Source: Pseudomonas graminis
GTDB lineage: Bacteria > Pseudomonadota > Gammaproteobacteria > Pseudomonadales > Pseudomonadaceae
Direction: 5' to 3'
DNA: 64,000 nt
Assembly (NCBI RefSeq): GCF_900111735.1
Contig: NZ_FOHW01000003.1
Location: 191,983 to 255,982, forward strand
Shown: positions 54,830-63,933 of the stretch, piece after piece
How the letters are laid out: the number at the start of each line of letters is the position of its first letter
Numbering within the stretch: position 1 is the first letter of the stretch
The notes under the pieces: generated by a model
Told to the model about the DNA's origin: nothing
The model's database searches: none
The model's input: only the letters and a program-made list of their open reading frames with translations
Made by a program: the position numbers and the translations under genes

Positions 54830-56495
54830 CACCCTACCCCCATCCCCGCCGACCCGCCCCCAGGTCAAGGCCCGCAAGGTGCGCGTTTCACTGGTCTGGC
54901 TGGTGCCGATCGTCGCGGCCCTGATCGGCCTGTCGATGGTGGTTCATGACTTCCTCAACGTCGGCCCCAAGGTGGTGGTGAGCTTCCTGACGGCCGAAGG
55001 TCTGGAGGCCAAGAAAACCCAGGTCAAGTACAAGAACGTGGTCATCGGCATCGTCACCGACATCGAATTAAGCGATGACCGCACCCACGTGCTGGCGAGC
55101 ATCGACCTGAACCAGTCGGCCGTGCCCTTCACCCGTGCGGACACGCAGTACTGGGTGGTGCGTCCGCGCATCGGCGCCCACGGCGTCACCGGCGTCGACA
55201 CCCTCTTGTCGGGCGCCTTCATTGGCGCCGATGCCGGCAGCTCTGAAGAAACCAAAAAAGACTTCACCGGTCTGGAAACCCCGCCAGCCGTCACCTTCGG
55301 GGAGAAAGGCAAGCGTTTCATTCTGCACACCGACGACCTCGGCTCGCTGGACATCGGCTCGCCGGTGTACTTCCGCCGTATTCAGGTGGGTCAGGTCGTG
55401 GCCTACGAACTGGCCAAGGACGGCAAGGGCGTCGATGTCGAGATTTTCGTTGGCGCGCCCAATGATCAATATGTGCTTACTGACTCGCGCTTCTGGAACG
55501 CCAGCGGCGTGGACGTGACCCTTGGCGCCTCGGGCCTGAAAGTGTCGACCCAGTCCATGGCGTCGATCCTGTCCGGCGGTATCGCCTTCCGCGAACCCAA
55601 ATACAGCCCGGACGCCAAGATCGCCGACGGCAATGCTGAATTCAAACTGTTCGAAGACCAGGCCACGGCACTGGCGCCGCCCGATGGCGAGCCCAAATAC
55701 ATCCGCATGCGCTTCAACCAGTCGCTGCGGGGCCTGGTGGTCAATGCCCCGGTGGACTTCCTCGGCGTGAATATAGGCCGAGTGGTCTCGGTGGATCTCG
55801 ACTACGACGCCGCCACGGGCACGTTCCCCGGCATCGTCGGTGCAGTCATTTATCCCCAGCGACTGGGTGCGGCCAATGACAAGCTGCAGCAGCAGGCAGG
55901 CGCAGGCGACGATGAAGAAAAAACATCGAGGGTTCTCGGGCAATTCATTGAACGTGGCCTGCGTGCTCAAGTGCGTACCGGCAACCTGCTGACAGGGCAA
56001 CTTTACGTTGCCATGGATTTCGACCCCAAGGCGCCAAAAGTCTCATACAACGCCAAAGCCCGGCCGCTGGAGATTCCGACGGTGCCCGGCAGCTTCGACA
56101 AACTGCAAGAGCAGTTGCAGGCGTTCGTCGACAAGCTCGGCAAAATCCCCCTCGACGACCTGGCGAAGAACCTCAACGGCAGCCTGATCGAACTTCAGAA
56201 AACCATGAAGCAGGTCAACAGCGACGTGTTGCCTCAGATGCGCGGCGCGTTGCAACAAGCGCAGAAAACCCTGGGCACGGCCAACGAAACGTTGTCGGAT
56301 GACTCCCCGGCGCGTCAGCAATTGGGTCAGGCCATGGAAGAAGTGCAGCGCACGGCACGCTCGGTGCGGGTATTGACCGACTTCCTCAGTCGTCATCCTG
56401 AGTCGCTGATTCGTGGCCGGTCGGGTGATGCTGCGCCAGGCTCTTACAAAGGATCGTCCTCTTCCCGCGAAATCGCTCCGGAGCCTGCTCAATGA
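54819..56495 (+). CDS. pqiB: MCE-domain intermembrane transport protein PqiB
   Basis: A 558-residue protein with one N-terminal membrane helix (VSLVWLVPIVAALIGLSMVV) and three MCE domains, each starting like GPKVVVSFLTAEGLEAKKTQ, KRFILHTDDLGSLDIGSPVY and RMRFNQSLRGLVVNAPVDFL. A C-terminal helical needle (KIPLDDLAKNLNGSLIELQK onward) completes the tunnel that spans the periplasm in E. coli PqiB. The ATG at 54819 follows AGAGG; a TTG at 54813 is an alternative. It lies between pqiA and pqiC in an overlapping run. Confidence 0.93.
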   Translation: MSDNTLPPSPPTRPQVKARKVRVSLVWLVPIVAALIGLSMVVHDFLNVGPKVVVSFLTAEGLEAKKTQVKYKNVVIGIVTDIELSDDRTHVLASIDLNQSAVPFTRADTQYWVVRPRIGAHGVTGVDTLLSGAFIGADAGSSEETKKDFTGLETPPAVTFGEKGKRFILHTDDLGSLDIGSPVYFRRIQVGQVVAYELAKDGKGVDVEIFVGAPNDQYVLTDSRFWNASGVDVTLGASGLKVSTQSMASILSGGIAFREPKYSPDAKIADGNAEFKLFEDQATALAPPDGEPKYIRMRFNQSLRGLVVNAPVDFLGVNIGRVVSVDLDYDAATGTFPGIVGAVIYPQRLGAANDKLQQQAGAGDDEEKTSRVLGQFIERGLRAQVRTGNLLTGQLYVAMDFDPKAPKVSYNAKARPLEIPTVPGSFDKLQEQLQAFVDKLGKIPLDDLAKNLNGSLIELQKTMKQVNSDVLPQMRGALQQAQKTLGTANETLSDDSPARQQLGQAMEEVQRTARSVRVLTDFLSRHPESLIRGRSGDAAPGSYKGSSSSREIAPEPAQ

Positions 56496-57130
56496 CCTTA
56501 CGTAGCTCTACTTTCCGAAACTCTTTCCTCGCGTTGGCCTGTGCGCTCGGTGTAACGGCCTGCGCCTCTACGCCGACCCACTATTACACATTGATCGCGC
56601 CGGCCACTCCGGCGCCGGCCAGTGTGAGCCAGGCGCCGTTCCAGTTTGAAATGCAGGCGGTGCTCATGCCGGTGCAGGTCGATCAGCCGCCGCTGGTCAT
56701 CCGCCAGGGCAACGGCAGCCTGGCGATTCTGGAGAACGAGCGCTGGGGCGCGCCATTGGGCGATGAGTTCCACGACGCACTGACCGGGCAGCTGGAGCGG
56801 CGCTTTGGCTCCCGGGATCTCGCGGGCTTGCCCAAACAAAGTGACCAGCCGGCGCTCTCGGTGCGCGCTGACGTCCGTCGCTTTGAATCGGTGCTGGATC
56901 AATACGCGCTGATCGACGTGGTCTGGAATTTGAGCCTGCGTGGTGGCGGTGCCGGGCCCGGCAGCAAACGGCAGACCCTCACCTGCAGCAGCGTCATTCG
57001 CCAACCGGCCGGTATTGGTATGGAAAATCTGGTGGTCGCGCACCAGAAAGCCGTTTCGACGCTGGCCGATACAATCGCCCGCACCGCCACGCAATGGGCG
57101 CGTCAACCTGATGCCCGCTGCCCTTCCTGA
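56492..57130 (+). CDS. pqiC: Outer-membrane lipoprotein PqiC
   Basis: A 212-residue lipoprotein: signal peptide and lipobox VTACAS (Cys), followed at once by the family start THYYTLIAPA. PVQVDQPPLVIRQGNGSLAI and NERWGAPLGDEFHDALTGQL are typical of the PqiC/YmbA (DUF330) domain that docks the PqiB needle at the outer membrane. The start overlaps the pqiB stop by four bases. It is the last gene of the pqi operon. Confidence 0.92.
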   Translation: MTLRSSTFRNSFLALACALGVTACASTPTHYYTLIAPATPAPASVSQAPFQFEMQAVLMPVQVDQPPLVIRQGNGSLAILENERWGAPLGDEFHDALTGQLERRFGSRDLAGLPKQSDQPALSVRADVRRFESVLDQYALIDVVWNLSLRGGGAGPGSKRQTLTCSSVIRQPAGIGMENLVVAHQKAVSTLADTIARTATQWARQPDARCPS

Positions 57131-57218
57131 TCGCATCGACACCGGGCACCTCACGTGCCCGGTTGCCCAACTGCTTCGCCCCCGCCATTCAAAGCGCTGC
57201 ACCACCCTTTAAAAACCC

Positions 57219-57243
57219 ATCATACGAATAGTTGTCATACAAC
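57219..57243. promoter_or_regulatory. Candidate GntR/FadR-type operator upstream of the XRE gene
   Basis: ATCATACGAATAG (57219-57231) runs into the palindrome GTTGTCATACAAC (57231-57243). The palindrome fits the FadR-subfamily pattern TNGTNNNACNA exactly. A near copy of the first part (ATCATACGATTAG) lies upstream of the gntR gene at 63618-63630. The rest of the 57131-57442 gap shows nothing else except an AT-rich palindrome AACGTTATTG-like stretch near 57300. Confidence 0.45.
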
Positions 57244-57442
57244 TGCTTGAGAAAACTCCTACAACACGCTAAGTTCGGATCCACAATCGAAACAGATAAC
57301 GTTATTGTTTCGCCGGTTCTGACTAGTTGAAGCCTCAGAAACTGCATCCGTTTGCGTTGATCTGCTCATTCGCGAAGCCGAGTCGATCCATGGGTACGCA
57401 ATCAGCTGCTAACGTCAGGGATGGTCAAATGGAGTTGAATAT

Positions 57443-57913
57443 ATGAAAGGCATTGGCCTGCGACTCAGGCAGGAACGCAACAGGTTGAAGCTGTCGCAGA
57501 GTGCATTGGGCGCAATTGGCGGCGTCGAAACCAACGCACAGGGCAATTACGAAAACGGCACCCGGTCACCGAAAGCCGATTATCTGCTTCGCATCGCGGA
57601 AGCCGGCGTTGACCTGAACTATGTCATGAGCGGCAACAGGTCCTCTGCCGACGCGGTGAAGACGGCACCGGTGATTGATCCTCAAGACAACCCGGACGTA
57701 TACCCCCACCTGACTAAGGTCACCCATCAGTTGCACCGCAATCTTTACGGCCTCATCGACGCTTCGCTGCAGTTGACGCAGCTTATTGAAGTGCGTAACC
57801 ACGACCCCCGGTCCACCGAGGCCACAGTGCAGCTGGAGACGATACGCATTGAAGCTCAGTCGCTGGCTCAGGCGACGATGCGGCTGATCTTCGAGACTTC
57901 GAAACTCGTGTAA
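57443..57913 (+). CDS. XRE-family helix-turn-helix regulator
   Basis: A 156-residue protein. Residues about 5-65 form an XRE-type DNA-binding domain (LRLRQERNRLKLSQSALGAI, NYENGTRSPKADYLLRIAEA), ending in GVDLNYVMSGNRS as in phage-repressor-like regulators. The C-terminal half (QLHRNLYGLIDASLQLTQLI onward) is helical with no recognised ligand domain. It stands alone between pqiC and the arabinose transporter genes. Confidence 0.85.
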   Translation: MKGIGLRLRQERNRLKLSQSALGAIGGVETNAQGNYENGTRSPKADYLLRIAEAGVDLNYVMSGNRSSADAVKTAPVIDPQDNPDVYPHLTKVTHQLHRNLYGLIDASLQLTQLIEVRNHDPRSTEATVQLETIRIEAQSLAQATMRLIFETSKLV

Positions 57914-58033
57914 TGCGGGTTGTTGCCAGAGCGAAGGGTGCCAGAGCGAGGGGTGTCCAGGGATTGGGATATGTGGGGTTGAACGTGCTCGGACAAATGA
58001 GCGGGGACTGGCGAGGGGGGTCACCCTAACGCA

Positions 58034-58068
58034 GCGCTGCGTGGGGAAGTACCAGCCCCACGCAGCGC
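58034..58068 (-). terminator. Perfect hairpin after araH
   Basis: A 13-bp perfect stem, GCGCTGCGTGGGG (58034-58046) with CCCCACGCAGCGC (58056-58068) and a nine-base loop, 19 bases past the araH stop. No T tract follows on the minus strand, so it may protect the mRNA end or need Rho for termination. Confidence 0.6.
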
Positions 58069-58086
58069 ACGTTCATCGAAGCCTGA

Positions 58087-59052
58087 TCAGCGACGCTTCA
58101 ACCGGTCGATGATCACCGCCAGCAGCAGGATCGTGCCGCGAATCACATATTGGTAGAACGTGTCGATGTTCTTCAGGTTCATGGCATTTTCGATGATCGC
58201 CAGAATCAACACCCCGGCGATGACATGGCGAATCATGCCGATGCCGCCGCTCAGGGAAACGCCGCCCAGCACGCATGCAGAAATCACCGTCAGCTCGAAA
58301 CCCTGGCCGATCATTGGCTGACCCGAGGTCATGCGCGAGGCCAGCACCACACCGGCCAGCGCGCCAATCAGGCCGTGCACGGCGAAGATGAGGATCTTGG
58401 TACGGTTGACGTGGACACCTGCCAGCAACGCCGCTTCCTGGTTGCCGCCGATGGCCAGCGTGTTGCGCCCATAAGTGGTGTAGTTCAGCAGCCAGCCGAA
58501 GAATATAAAGCAGACGATGGTGATCAGAATCGGCACCGGCACGCCAAACAGCTGACCGTTACCGAACACGAAGAAGGCCTCGTCGCCGACGCCCACGGCT
58601 TTACCGTTGGAGAATATGTAAGCCAGCCCCCGGACAATCTGCATGGTCGCCAGGGTGGTGATCAGCGCGTTGATGCGCAGCTTTGCGATGACGATGCCGT
58701 TGATCAGCCCGACCAGCAAGCCCATGGCCAGCGCCGCCGATACGCCCAGAAACACGCTGTCGGTGTCGCGAATCACGATCCCGGCAATCACGCCTGAACA
58801 CGCCAGCACCGAACCGACCGACAGGTCGAAATGCCCGGATGCCAGGCAGTAGAGCATGGTGCAGGCGGCAATGCCGACCGTGGAAATGGCCAGGCCCAGG
58901 CCACGCATGTTCAGCGGCGACATGAAGTTGTCGATCAGCAGCGCACAGAGCACAAAAATGCCCAGTGCAGCCATGAGCATCGCCCAGTCGTCGACGAATC
59001 GACGCAGGTTCATGCCTTGGCGGGGAGCCGTCAGGCTGGATTCGGTAGACAT
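58087..59052 (-). CDS. araH: L-arabinose-type ABC transporter permease
   Basis: A 321-residue inner-membrane permease with about ten helices. The hallmarks are SGHFDLSVGSVLACSG and VISACVLGGVSLSGGIGMI, and KLRINALITTLATMQIVRG. The order binding protein-ATPase-permease and similarity to AraH point to L-arabinose. The ATG at 59050-59052 has GAGG five bases ahead and is preferred to the frame's first ATG at 59088. It is the last gene of the transporter run. Confidence 0.9.
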   Translation of the reverse strand: MSTESSLTAPRQGMNLRRFVDDWAMLMAALGIFVLCALLIDNFMSPLNMRGLGLAISTVGIAACTMLYCLASGHFDLSVGSVLACSGVIAGIVIRDTDSVFLGVSAALAMGLLVGLINGIVIAKLRINALITTLATMQIVRGLAYIFSNGKAVGVGDEAFFVFGNGQLFGVPVPILITIVCFIFFGWLLNYTTYGRNTLAIGGNQEAALLAGVHVNRTKILIFAVHGLIGALAGVVLASRMTSGQPMIGQGFELTVISACVLGGVSLSGGIGMIRHVIAGVLILAIIENAMNLKNIDTFYQYVIRGTILLLAVIIDRLKRR

Positions 59053-59108
59053 ACGCACCTCGTTCTTATTTTTCATAGCCGTTTTCATAACCAGGTTCTT
59101 GGTCGGGT

Positions 59109-60638
59109 TCAGCCACGGGTACGCGGCAATGCCAGTTGCAATAACCGCTGCTCATTGGCTTCTTCCCGGGACAGCTCGCCGGTGATAGCGCCTTCACTCA
59201 TGACCAGAATGCGATCGGAAATGCCCATGACCTCCATCAGGTCGCTGGACACTACGATGACCGCGATGCCGTCAGCGGCGAGGTTATGGATGATCTGATA
59301 GATCTCGGATTTCGCGCCGATGTCGATGCCACGGGTGGGCTCGTCCAGCAGCAGTACTTTCATCGGCATCGACAGCCAGCGGCCGAGAATGGCCTTCTGC
59401 TGATTGCCGCCCGACAGGAACAGCATCTGCTGCTCGGGCGAAGGCGTCTTGACGTTCATCGATTTGATCTGGTGCCTGGCGTTGTCACGCTCCCAGCGTC
59501 CCTGAATCAGGCAACCCAGGCTGACGTGCCGAGGCCGCGCGCCGATGTTGATGTTCTCGGCGACGCTGGACAGCGGCACGATGCCTTCTTTCTTGCGGTC
59601 CTCCGGGCACAGGAGAATGCCGGCGTCGATGGCGTCGCGCGGTGAACGCAGGTTCAGCGGCTTGCCCTCCAGTTGCAAAGTACCGGCCTGACTGCGCGTC
59701 AGCCCCGAGAGCATGCGAAACATCTCGGTCCGGCCGGCGCCGACCAGGCCGAAGAAGCCGAGGATCTCGCCCTTCTCCACCGCAAACGTCGCGGGCTCCT
59801 GCAAACCGGGGCCCATCAGCCCGGTCACGCGCAGGCTTGGCCCCTGGTGCTGACGCGGCCGATAGTTATAAATGTCCTGGATGTCGCGCCCGACCATGCA
59901 GGTCACCAGGCGATCATGGTCCAGATCGGCCATGTCCTCGAAGGTGCGCACGAAGCGTCCGTCCTTGAACACGGTCACGGCGTCACACACGCGGAAGATT
60001 TCTTCCATGCGGTGGGAAACGTAGAGAATGACCCGGCCCTCGTCACGCAGCCGGGTGATGATTGCCATCAAACGATCGATCTCGCGCGCCGACAGACTGC
60101 TGGTGGGTTCGTCGAACGCGATGACGTGGGCATTGCGCGACATGGCCTTGGCAATTTCCACCAGCTGCCGCTGCCCCAGGGAAAGATCACCCAGACGCGT
60201 ATTCGGGTCGATCTCGTCGGCCAGGCCTTTGAGCAGCTCCCGCGCGCGCCGGACCATGGCCCGGCGGTTGATCATGCCCCAGCGATTGGGCATGTGACCG
60301 AGCAGCAGGTTTTCCGCCACCGACATTTCCGGGACCAGGTGCAGTTCCTGGTGAATCACGGCCACGCCGGCCGCGATGCTGTCGGCGGTGGATTTGAACG
60401 CCAGATGCTGGTCGCCGATCTGCAGATCGCCGCTGTTGGGCTGGTACGAACCGCCGAGAATCTTCAGCAGCGTCGATTTACCCGCGCCGTTCTCGCCCAT
60501 CAGCGCGTGAACGCTGCCTGGCCGAGCTTCAAAATTGATGTCCGACAGCGCCTTCACCCCGGGAAAAGTCTTGCCGATCCCGTTGAAGCGCAGGCTGCCG
60601 CCAGGCTGAACCTGTTGTTGAACCGATGCCTGTTGCAT
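59109..60638 (-). CDS. araG: L-arabinose-type ABC transporter ATP-binding protein
   Basis: A 509-residue tandem ATPase. First domain: Walker [10 protein letters not shown], signature LSLGQRQLVEIAK, Walker B VIAFDEPTSSLS. Second: degenerate Walker [11 protein letters not shown], signature [13 protein letters not shown], Walker B VLLLDEPTRGIDIG. HMPNRWGMINRRAM in the first domain is typical of AraG. It powers sugar uptake with AraH and AraF. About 90 bp separate it from araF, enough for a partial RNA-processing or attenuation site. Confidence 0.93.
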   Translation of the reverse strand: MQQASVQQQVQPGGSLRFNGIGKTFPGVKALSDINFEARPGSVHALMGENGAGKSTLLKILGGSYQPNSGDLQIGDQHLAFKSTADSIAAGVAVIHQELHLVPEMSVAENLLLGHMPNRWGMINRRAMVRRARELLKGLADEIDPNTRLGDLSLGQRQLVEIAKAMSRNAHVIAFDEPTSSLSAREIDRLMAIITRLRDEGRVILYVSHRMEEIFRVCDAVTVFKDGRFVRTFEDMADLDHDRLVTCMVGRDIQDIYNYRPRQHQGPSLRVTGLMGPGLQEPATFAVEKGEILGFFGLVGAGRTEMFRMLSGLTRSQAGTLQLEGKPLNLRSPRDAIDAGILLCPEDRKKEGIVPLSSVAENINIGARPRHVSLGCLIQGRWERDNARHQIKSMNVKTPSPEQQMLFLSGGNQQKAILGRWLSMPMKVLLLDEPTRGIDIGAKSEIYQIIHNLAADGIAVIVVSSDLMEVMGISDRILVMSEGAITGELSREEANEQRLLQLALPRTRG

Positions 60639-60731
60639 GAACCACCTCCACCCCGCCCCACCCTTTGCGGATGGAACGGGGCCTTGCAGATATCCGCCTG
60701 AGAGCCAGGCGTCCCGACTCGACTGCCGCGC

Positions 60732-61742
60732 TTACTTGTACAGACCGATCTTGGTCAGCACTTCCTTGAAGTTGGCACGGGTGATCAGCGTCACGTCGTC
60801 CATCGCGGTGTATTTCGCAGGCTCTTTGCCGGTGGTGACCCACTCGTACATCTGCAGGGCGGTGTTGTAGCCCTCTTTGTCAGGGCTGGGCAGCATCGAC
60901 CCGAAGAAGCCGCTTTCCTTCTTCTTCAGCTCGTCGATGGCGTCAGTACCATTGATGCCGATGCCGATCACGTTGGCCGCTGTGAAGCCGGCGCCAGCCG
61001 TCGCACGTACGCCGCCCAGCACCGTGTTGTCGTTCATGCCGCCGATGATGAGGTTCTTGGCGCCGCTTGGCAGTTTGGGCAGGGCCGCACCGGTGGAGTC
61101 CATGCTGCCAGGCACGTCGAGGGTTTTCTGCGGAGCGAAGAGGATATGGTCTTCAGGCATACCGGCTTTCTTCAACGCATCCACCGAACCGTCGGTGCGC
61201 TTCTTGCCAGTATCCAATTCGTTGTAGGTGTTGATGATCGCATAGGTTTCTTTCCAGTCCCACTTGCGATTCTTCGCTTCGTCGGCCATGGCCGCGCCCT
61301 GTTTCTGGCCGACTTCGAACGCCGCCATGCCCAGATACGGAACGTCCTCCATGAACTTGCCTTTGGCGTCGACAAAGCGGTCATCGACAGCCATGACTTT
61401 CAAACCATTCGCTTTGGCTTTGGCGACGATGGACGGGCCGAGGGATACATCAGGCGGGCAGATGACAAACCCTTTGGCGCCGTTGGCGGCAAGGCTGTCG
61501 ATGGCGGAGAGGGTTTTTTCACCGTCGGGAACGGCGATTTTGATCACTTCGAAACCGTGGTCTTTACCGGCTTTCTCGGCAAACTGCCACTCGGTCTGGA
61601 ACCAGGGCTCTTCAGCCTGCTTGACCAGAAAGCCGATCTTGACCTTCTCGGCGTCGGCGGCGGATACACCGGCGCTGATGCCCAGAATGGCGGTGGCAAC
61701 AGCAGCACAGCACAGGGAACGAATCCCGTGGCGACTCAACAT
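60732..61742 (-). CDS. araF: L-arabinose-type periplasmic binding protein
   Basis: A 336-residue exported binding protein. The signal peptide is AVATAILGISAGVSAA; the mature chain starts EKVKIGFLVKQAEEPWFQTE, and GIGINGTDAIDELKK with IIGGMNDNTVLGGVRATAGA are AraF-like. It presents the sugar to AraGH. It is the first gene of the run. The upstream 120 bp contain ATCATATTAT (61846-61855), similar to the ATCATACGAWTAG motif near gntR, a possible operator. Confidence 0.93.
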   Translation of the reverse strand: MLSRHGIRSLCCAAVATAILGISAGVSAADAEKVKIGFLVKQAEEPWFQTEWQFAEKAGKDHGFEVIKIAVPDGEKTLSAIDSLAANGAKGFVICPPDVSLGPSIVAKAKANGLKVMAVDDRFVDAKGKFMEDVPYLGMAAFEVGQKQGAAMADEAKNRKWDWKETYAIINTYNELDTGKKRTDGSVDALKKAGMPEDHILFAPQKTLDVPGSMDSTGAALPKLPSGAKNLIIGGMNDNTVLGGVRATAGAGFTAANVIGIGINGTDAIDELKKKESGFFGSMLPSPDKEGYNTALQMYEWVTTGKEPAKYTAMDDVTLITRANFKEVLTKIGLYK

Positions 61743-61906
61743 AGCTAACTCCTTATTTTTATTGACTAGCTACAGCGTTCAGCAGTGAGTGTCGGGGCGG
61801 TATGCAGGTGAAAACAGCGCAGGCCGCTCGACTGAAAACAGTCATATCATATTATCAATGAAGCCTATGTAACCGAGTGTCACACCTCACCGGCGCAGGG
61901 TTTGGG

Positions 61907-62785
61907 TCACCCCGCAAAGCGGTGCGAGGCCATTCCCTTGATGCCGATTTCCATCTGAATCACAGACCCGTCCAGCTCCAGCGCATCCTCTGCAGGCCGC
62001 GCGCTGGTCACAAATAAAGTGGTCATCTCAGGCCCGCCAAACACACAACTGGTGGGGTGACTGACCGGCAATTCGACGACCCGATCAACGCTGCCATCAG
62101 GGGCAAAGCGGATCAGGCAACCGCCTCCCCAGCGGGCGTTCCAGACGAAACCGTCTTCGTCCATCGCCGAGCCATCAGGTGCGCCGCGGGCATGCTCATG
62201 GGCCCAGACTTCGCGATCGCCCAGGGAGTCATCATCGTTGATCGGGTAACGATAGATCACACCGTCCAGGGTGTCGGCGGTCAGCACAGCAGAACCGTTT
62301 GCCGGCCAGACCAGGGTGTTGACGATGCCCTGCCCACCCAGCAAGGGCGCAACTGAGGCATCGCTGTCAACGAGGAAAAGTCCGCCCGACCGGCGCTCGA
62401 TCGGCAAGTCGCCGCCCTGCTCGTCCAGATTGTTCTGCATCGTCCCCAGCCACAGCCGACCCTGCCGGTCGCAACGGGCTTCATTGGCACGGTTGCCCGG
62501 CACGGGGTCGGCGGCAATCAGCAGAGAAATAACAGGTTGACCAGAAGGGGAATCGAGGTCGAGACGATGGACGCCACTGGCGAGGGTGACCAGTGCGTCG
62601 CCCTGGGTGGTGGGTATGAAGGCAGAAACAGGTTCGCTGAACTGCCAGTGGGACAGCTGGCCTTCGCGCAAGCGCAACGCGCGGAAGCCGGCGATATCGA
62701 CCCAGTACAGCGCCTGGTGGGTAGGGTCCCAGAATGGCCCTTCGGCCAGTTTGAAACGCTGGTCGCAGACCGGCAGCCATTTCAT
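61907..62785 (-). CDS. SMP-30/gluconolactonase-type sugar lactonase
   Basis: A 292-residue six-bladed propeller enzyme. LAEGPFWDPTHQALYWVDI (metal-ligand glutamate), ANEARCDRQGRLWLGTM (Asn) and APDGSAMDEDGFVWNARWGG (catalytic Asp) are the SMP-30 signatures. It hydrolyses an aldonolactone; beside araFGH, L-arabinono-1,4-lactone is the best guess. The ATG at 62783-62785 (MKWLPVCDQ) gives the family start; the frame continues to 62824. The dehydrogenase and dehydratase steps of the oxidative pathway are not in the window. Confidence 0.9.
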   Translation of the reverse strand: MKWLPVCDQRFKLAEGPFWDPTHQALYWVDIAGFRALRLREGQLSHWQFSEPVSAFIPTTQGDALVTLASGVHRLDLDSPSGQPVISLLIAADPVPGNRANEARCDRQGRLWLGTMQNNLDEQGGDLPIERRSGGLFLVDSDASVAPLLGGQGIVNTLVWPANGSAVLTADTLDGVIYRYPINDDDSLGDREVWAHEHARGAPDGSAMDEDGFVWNARWGGGCLIRFAPDGSVDRVVELPVSHPTSCVFGGPEMTTLFVTSARPAEDALELDGSVIQMEIGIKGMASHRFAG

Positions 62786-62861
62786 GGAAAATTTCCTGCT
62801 TATTATTATAGGTCCGTGAGCCACTCAAAAAGCTCACCTGTAAAACGTCTCACTCGGCCAG

Positions 62862-63572
62862 TCATGAGCTGCGCGACAGGGGTTGTTCCCGACAACGCGC
62901 AATCACTTCACCGGCGTTTTCAATCAGGCTCATGCAGGCCCACACACCCCTCGCCGAATCCCGGTTGGCGATGGCATCTGCCAGATTCTTGTGCAACGGC
63001 AAGGTTCTGCCCAGTTCTCCAGGCACCGCCGATGACACTTCGAACGAGATCGCCAGCAAAGCGCCCAGTGCCGGCAACATCTGTTCGATGAACTGGTTAT
63101 GGCTCGCCGCTAACACCGCTTCATGGAAGTGTTGATCCGCAGCGTTGTAATCACTCGAGTCCGCCACACTGGCCGCAAGCCGCATATAAGCTGCCTGAAT
63201 CCCGGCAATCTGCTCCGGTGTCGCCCTTTCACATGCCCAACGCACGGCCATCGGTTCTATGGCGCGCCTCAAATCCAGCAGGTCCAGCACAAAACTTTCC
63301 GGCAGCCCCTTCGCCGCCAGCCACCCCACCACTTGCGGGTCAAACAGATTCCAGCTGCGCACCGGCAATACCCGCGTGCCCACCTTGGGTCCGACTTCCA
63401 GCAATCCTTTAGCCACCAGTGTTTTGATGGCCTCGCGAATCACGGTACGACTGACACCGAATTCTTCACCCAACGCCGCCTCAACCTTTAGCGACTGCCC
63501 CGGCATCACATGGCCTTGAGCAATCCAGGCCCCCAGGCGGTCTACCGTAGACGCGTGAAAACTGCTGCTCAT
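62862..63572 (-). CDS. GntR/FadR-family (FCD-domain) regulator
   Basis: A 236-residue repressor. The winged helix is at residues about 8-75 (LGEEFGVSRTVIREAIKTLV, then GPKVGTRVLP) and the FCD ligand domain follows (DLLDLRRAIEPMAVRWACER, DQHFHEAVLAASHN with metal-binding histidines). It probably controls the adjacent lactonase and araFGH in response to a sugar acid or lactone. Its own upstream gap has an ATCATACGATTAG site. Confidence 0.9.
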   Translation of the reverse strand: MSSSFHASTVDRLGAWIAQGHVMPGQSLKVEAALGEEFGVSRTVIREAIKTLVAKGLLEVGPKVGTRVLPVRSWNLFDPQVVGWLAAKGLPESFVLDLLDLRRAIEPMAVRWACERATPEQIAGIQAAYMRLAASVADSSDYNAADQHFHEAVLAASHNQFIEQMLPALGALLAISFEVSSAVPGELGRTLPLHKNLADAIANRDSARGVWACMSLIENAGEVIARCREQPLSRSS

Positions 63573-63933
63573 TGATCCGCCCCTGTTTGCGGTGTGTTCC
63601 GCAAAACGAGGCTAATGATCATACGATTAGGAGTCAAACGCCTGTACAGACAGACAATCCTGGGCTAGACCTTCCCGCATCGGAACGGACACTGCCTTTC
63701 GCCAAATAGTATTACAATTTATTTTTAAAGCGAGTGCTTTTGATCTATAACTCGAAATATCAGCGCCAGACGGCTCAAATAGTATGACCAATCACCGGAT
63801 ACTGCGCCGCCGAGCCGTCGCGACAGACGCCGCGATCAGAGCAACAAGGGTGCTGCCCTCGGGCAACGCCCGTGACAACGCCGATAGCAACACGCTGGTA
63901 AAACATGCCCATAAAAACAAAAGGATCGACGCA
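63573..63933. promoter_or_regulatory. Divergent control region with candidate GntR site
   Basis: The 361 bp between gntR and the next gene contain ATCATACGATTAG (63618-63630), matching 57219-57231 at 12 of 13 positions. The region around 63700-63780 is AT-rich and may hold the promoter of the rightward gene. Confidence 0.45.
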
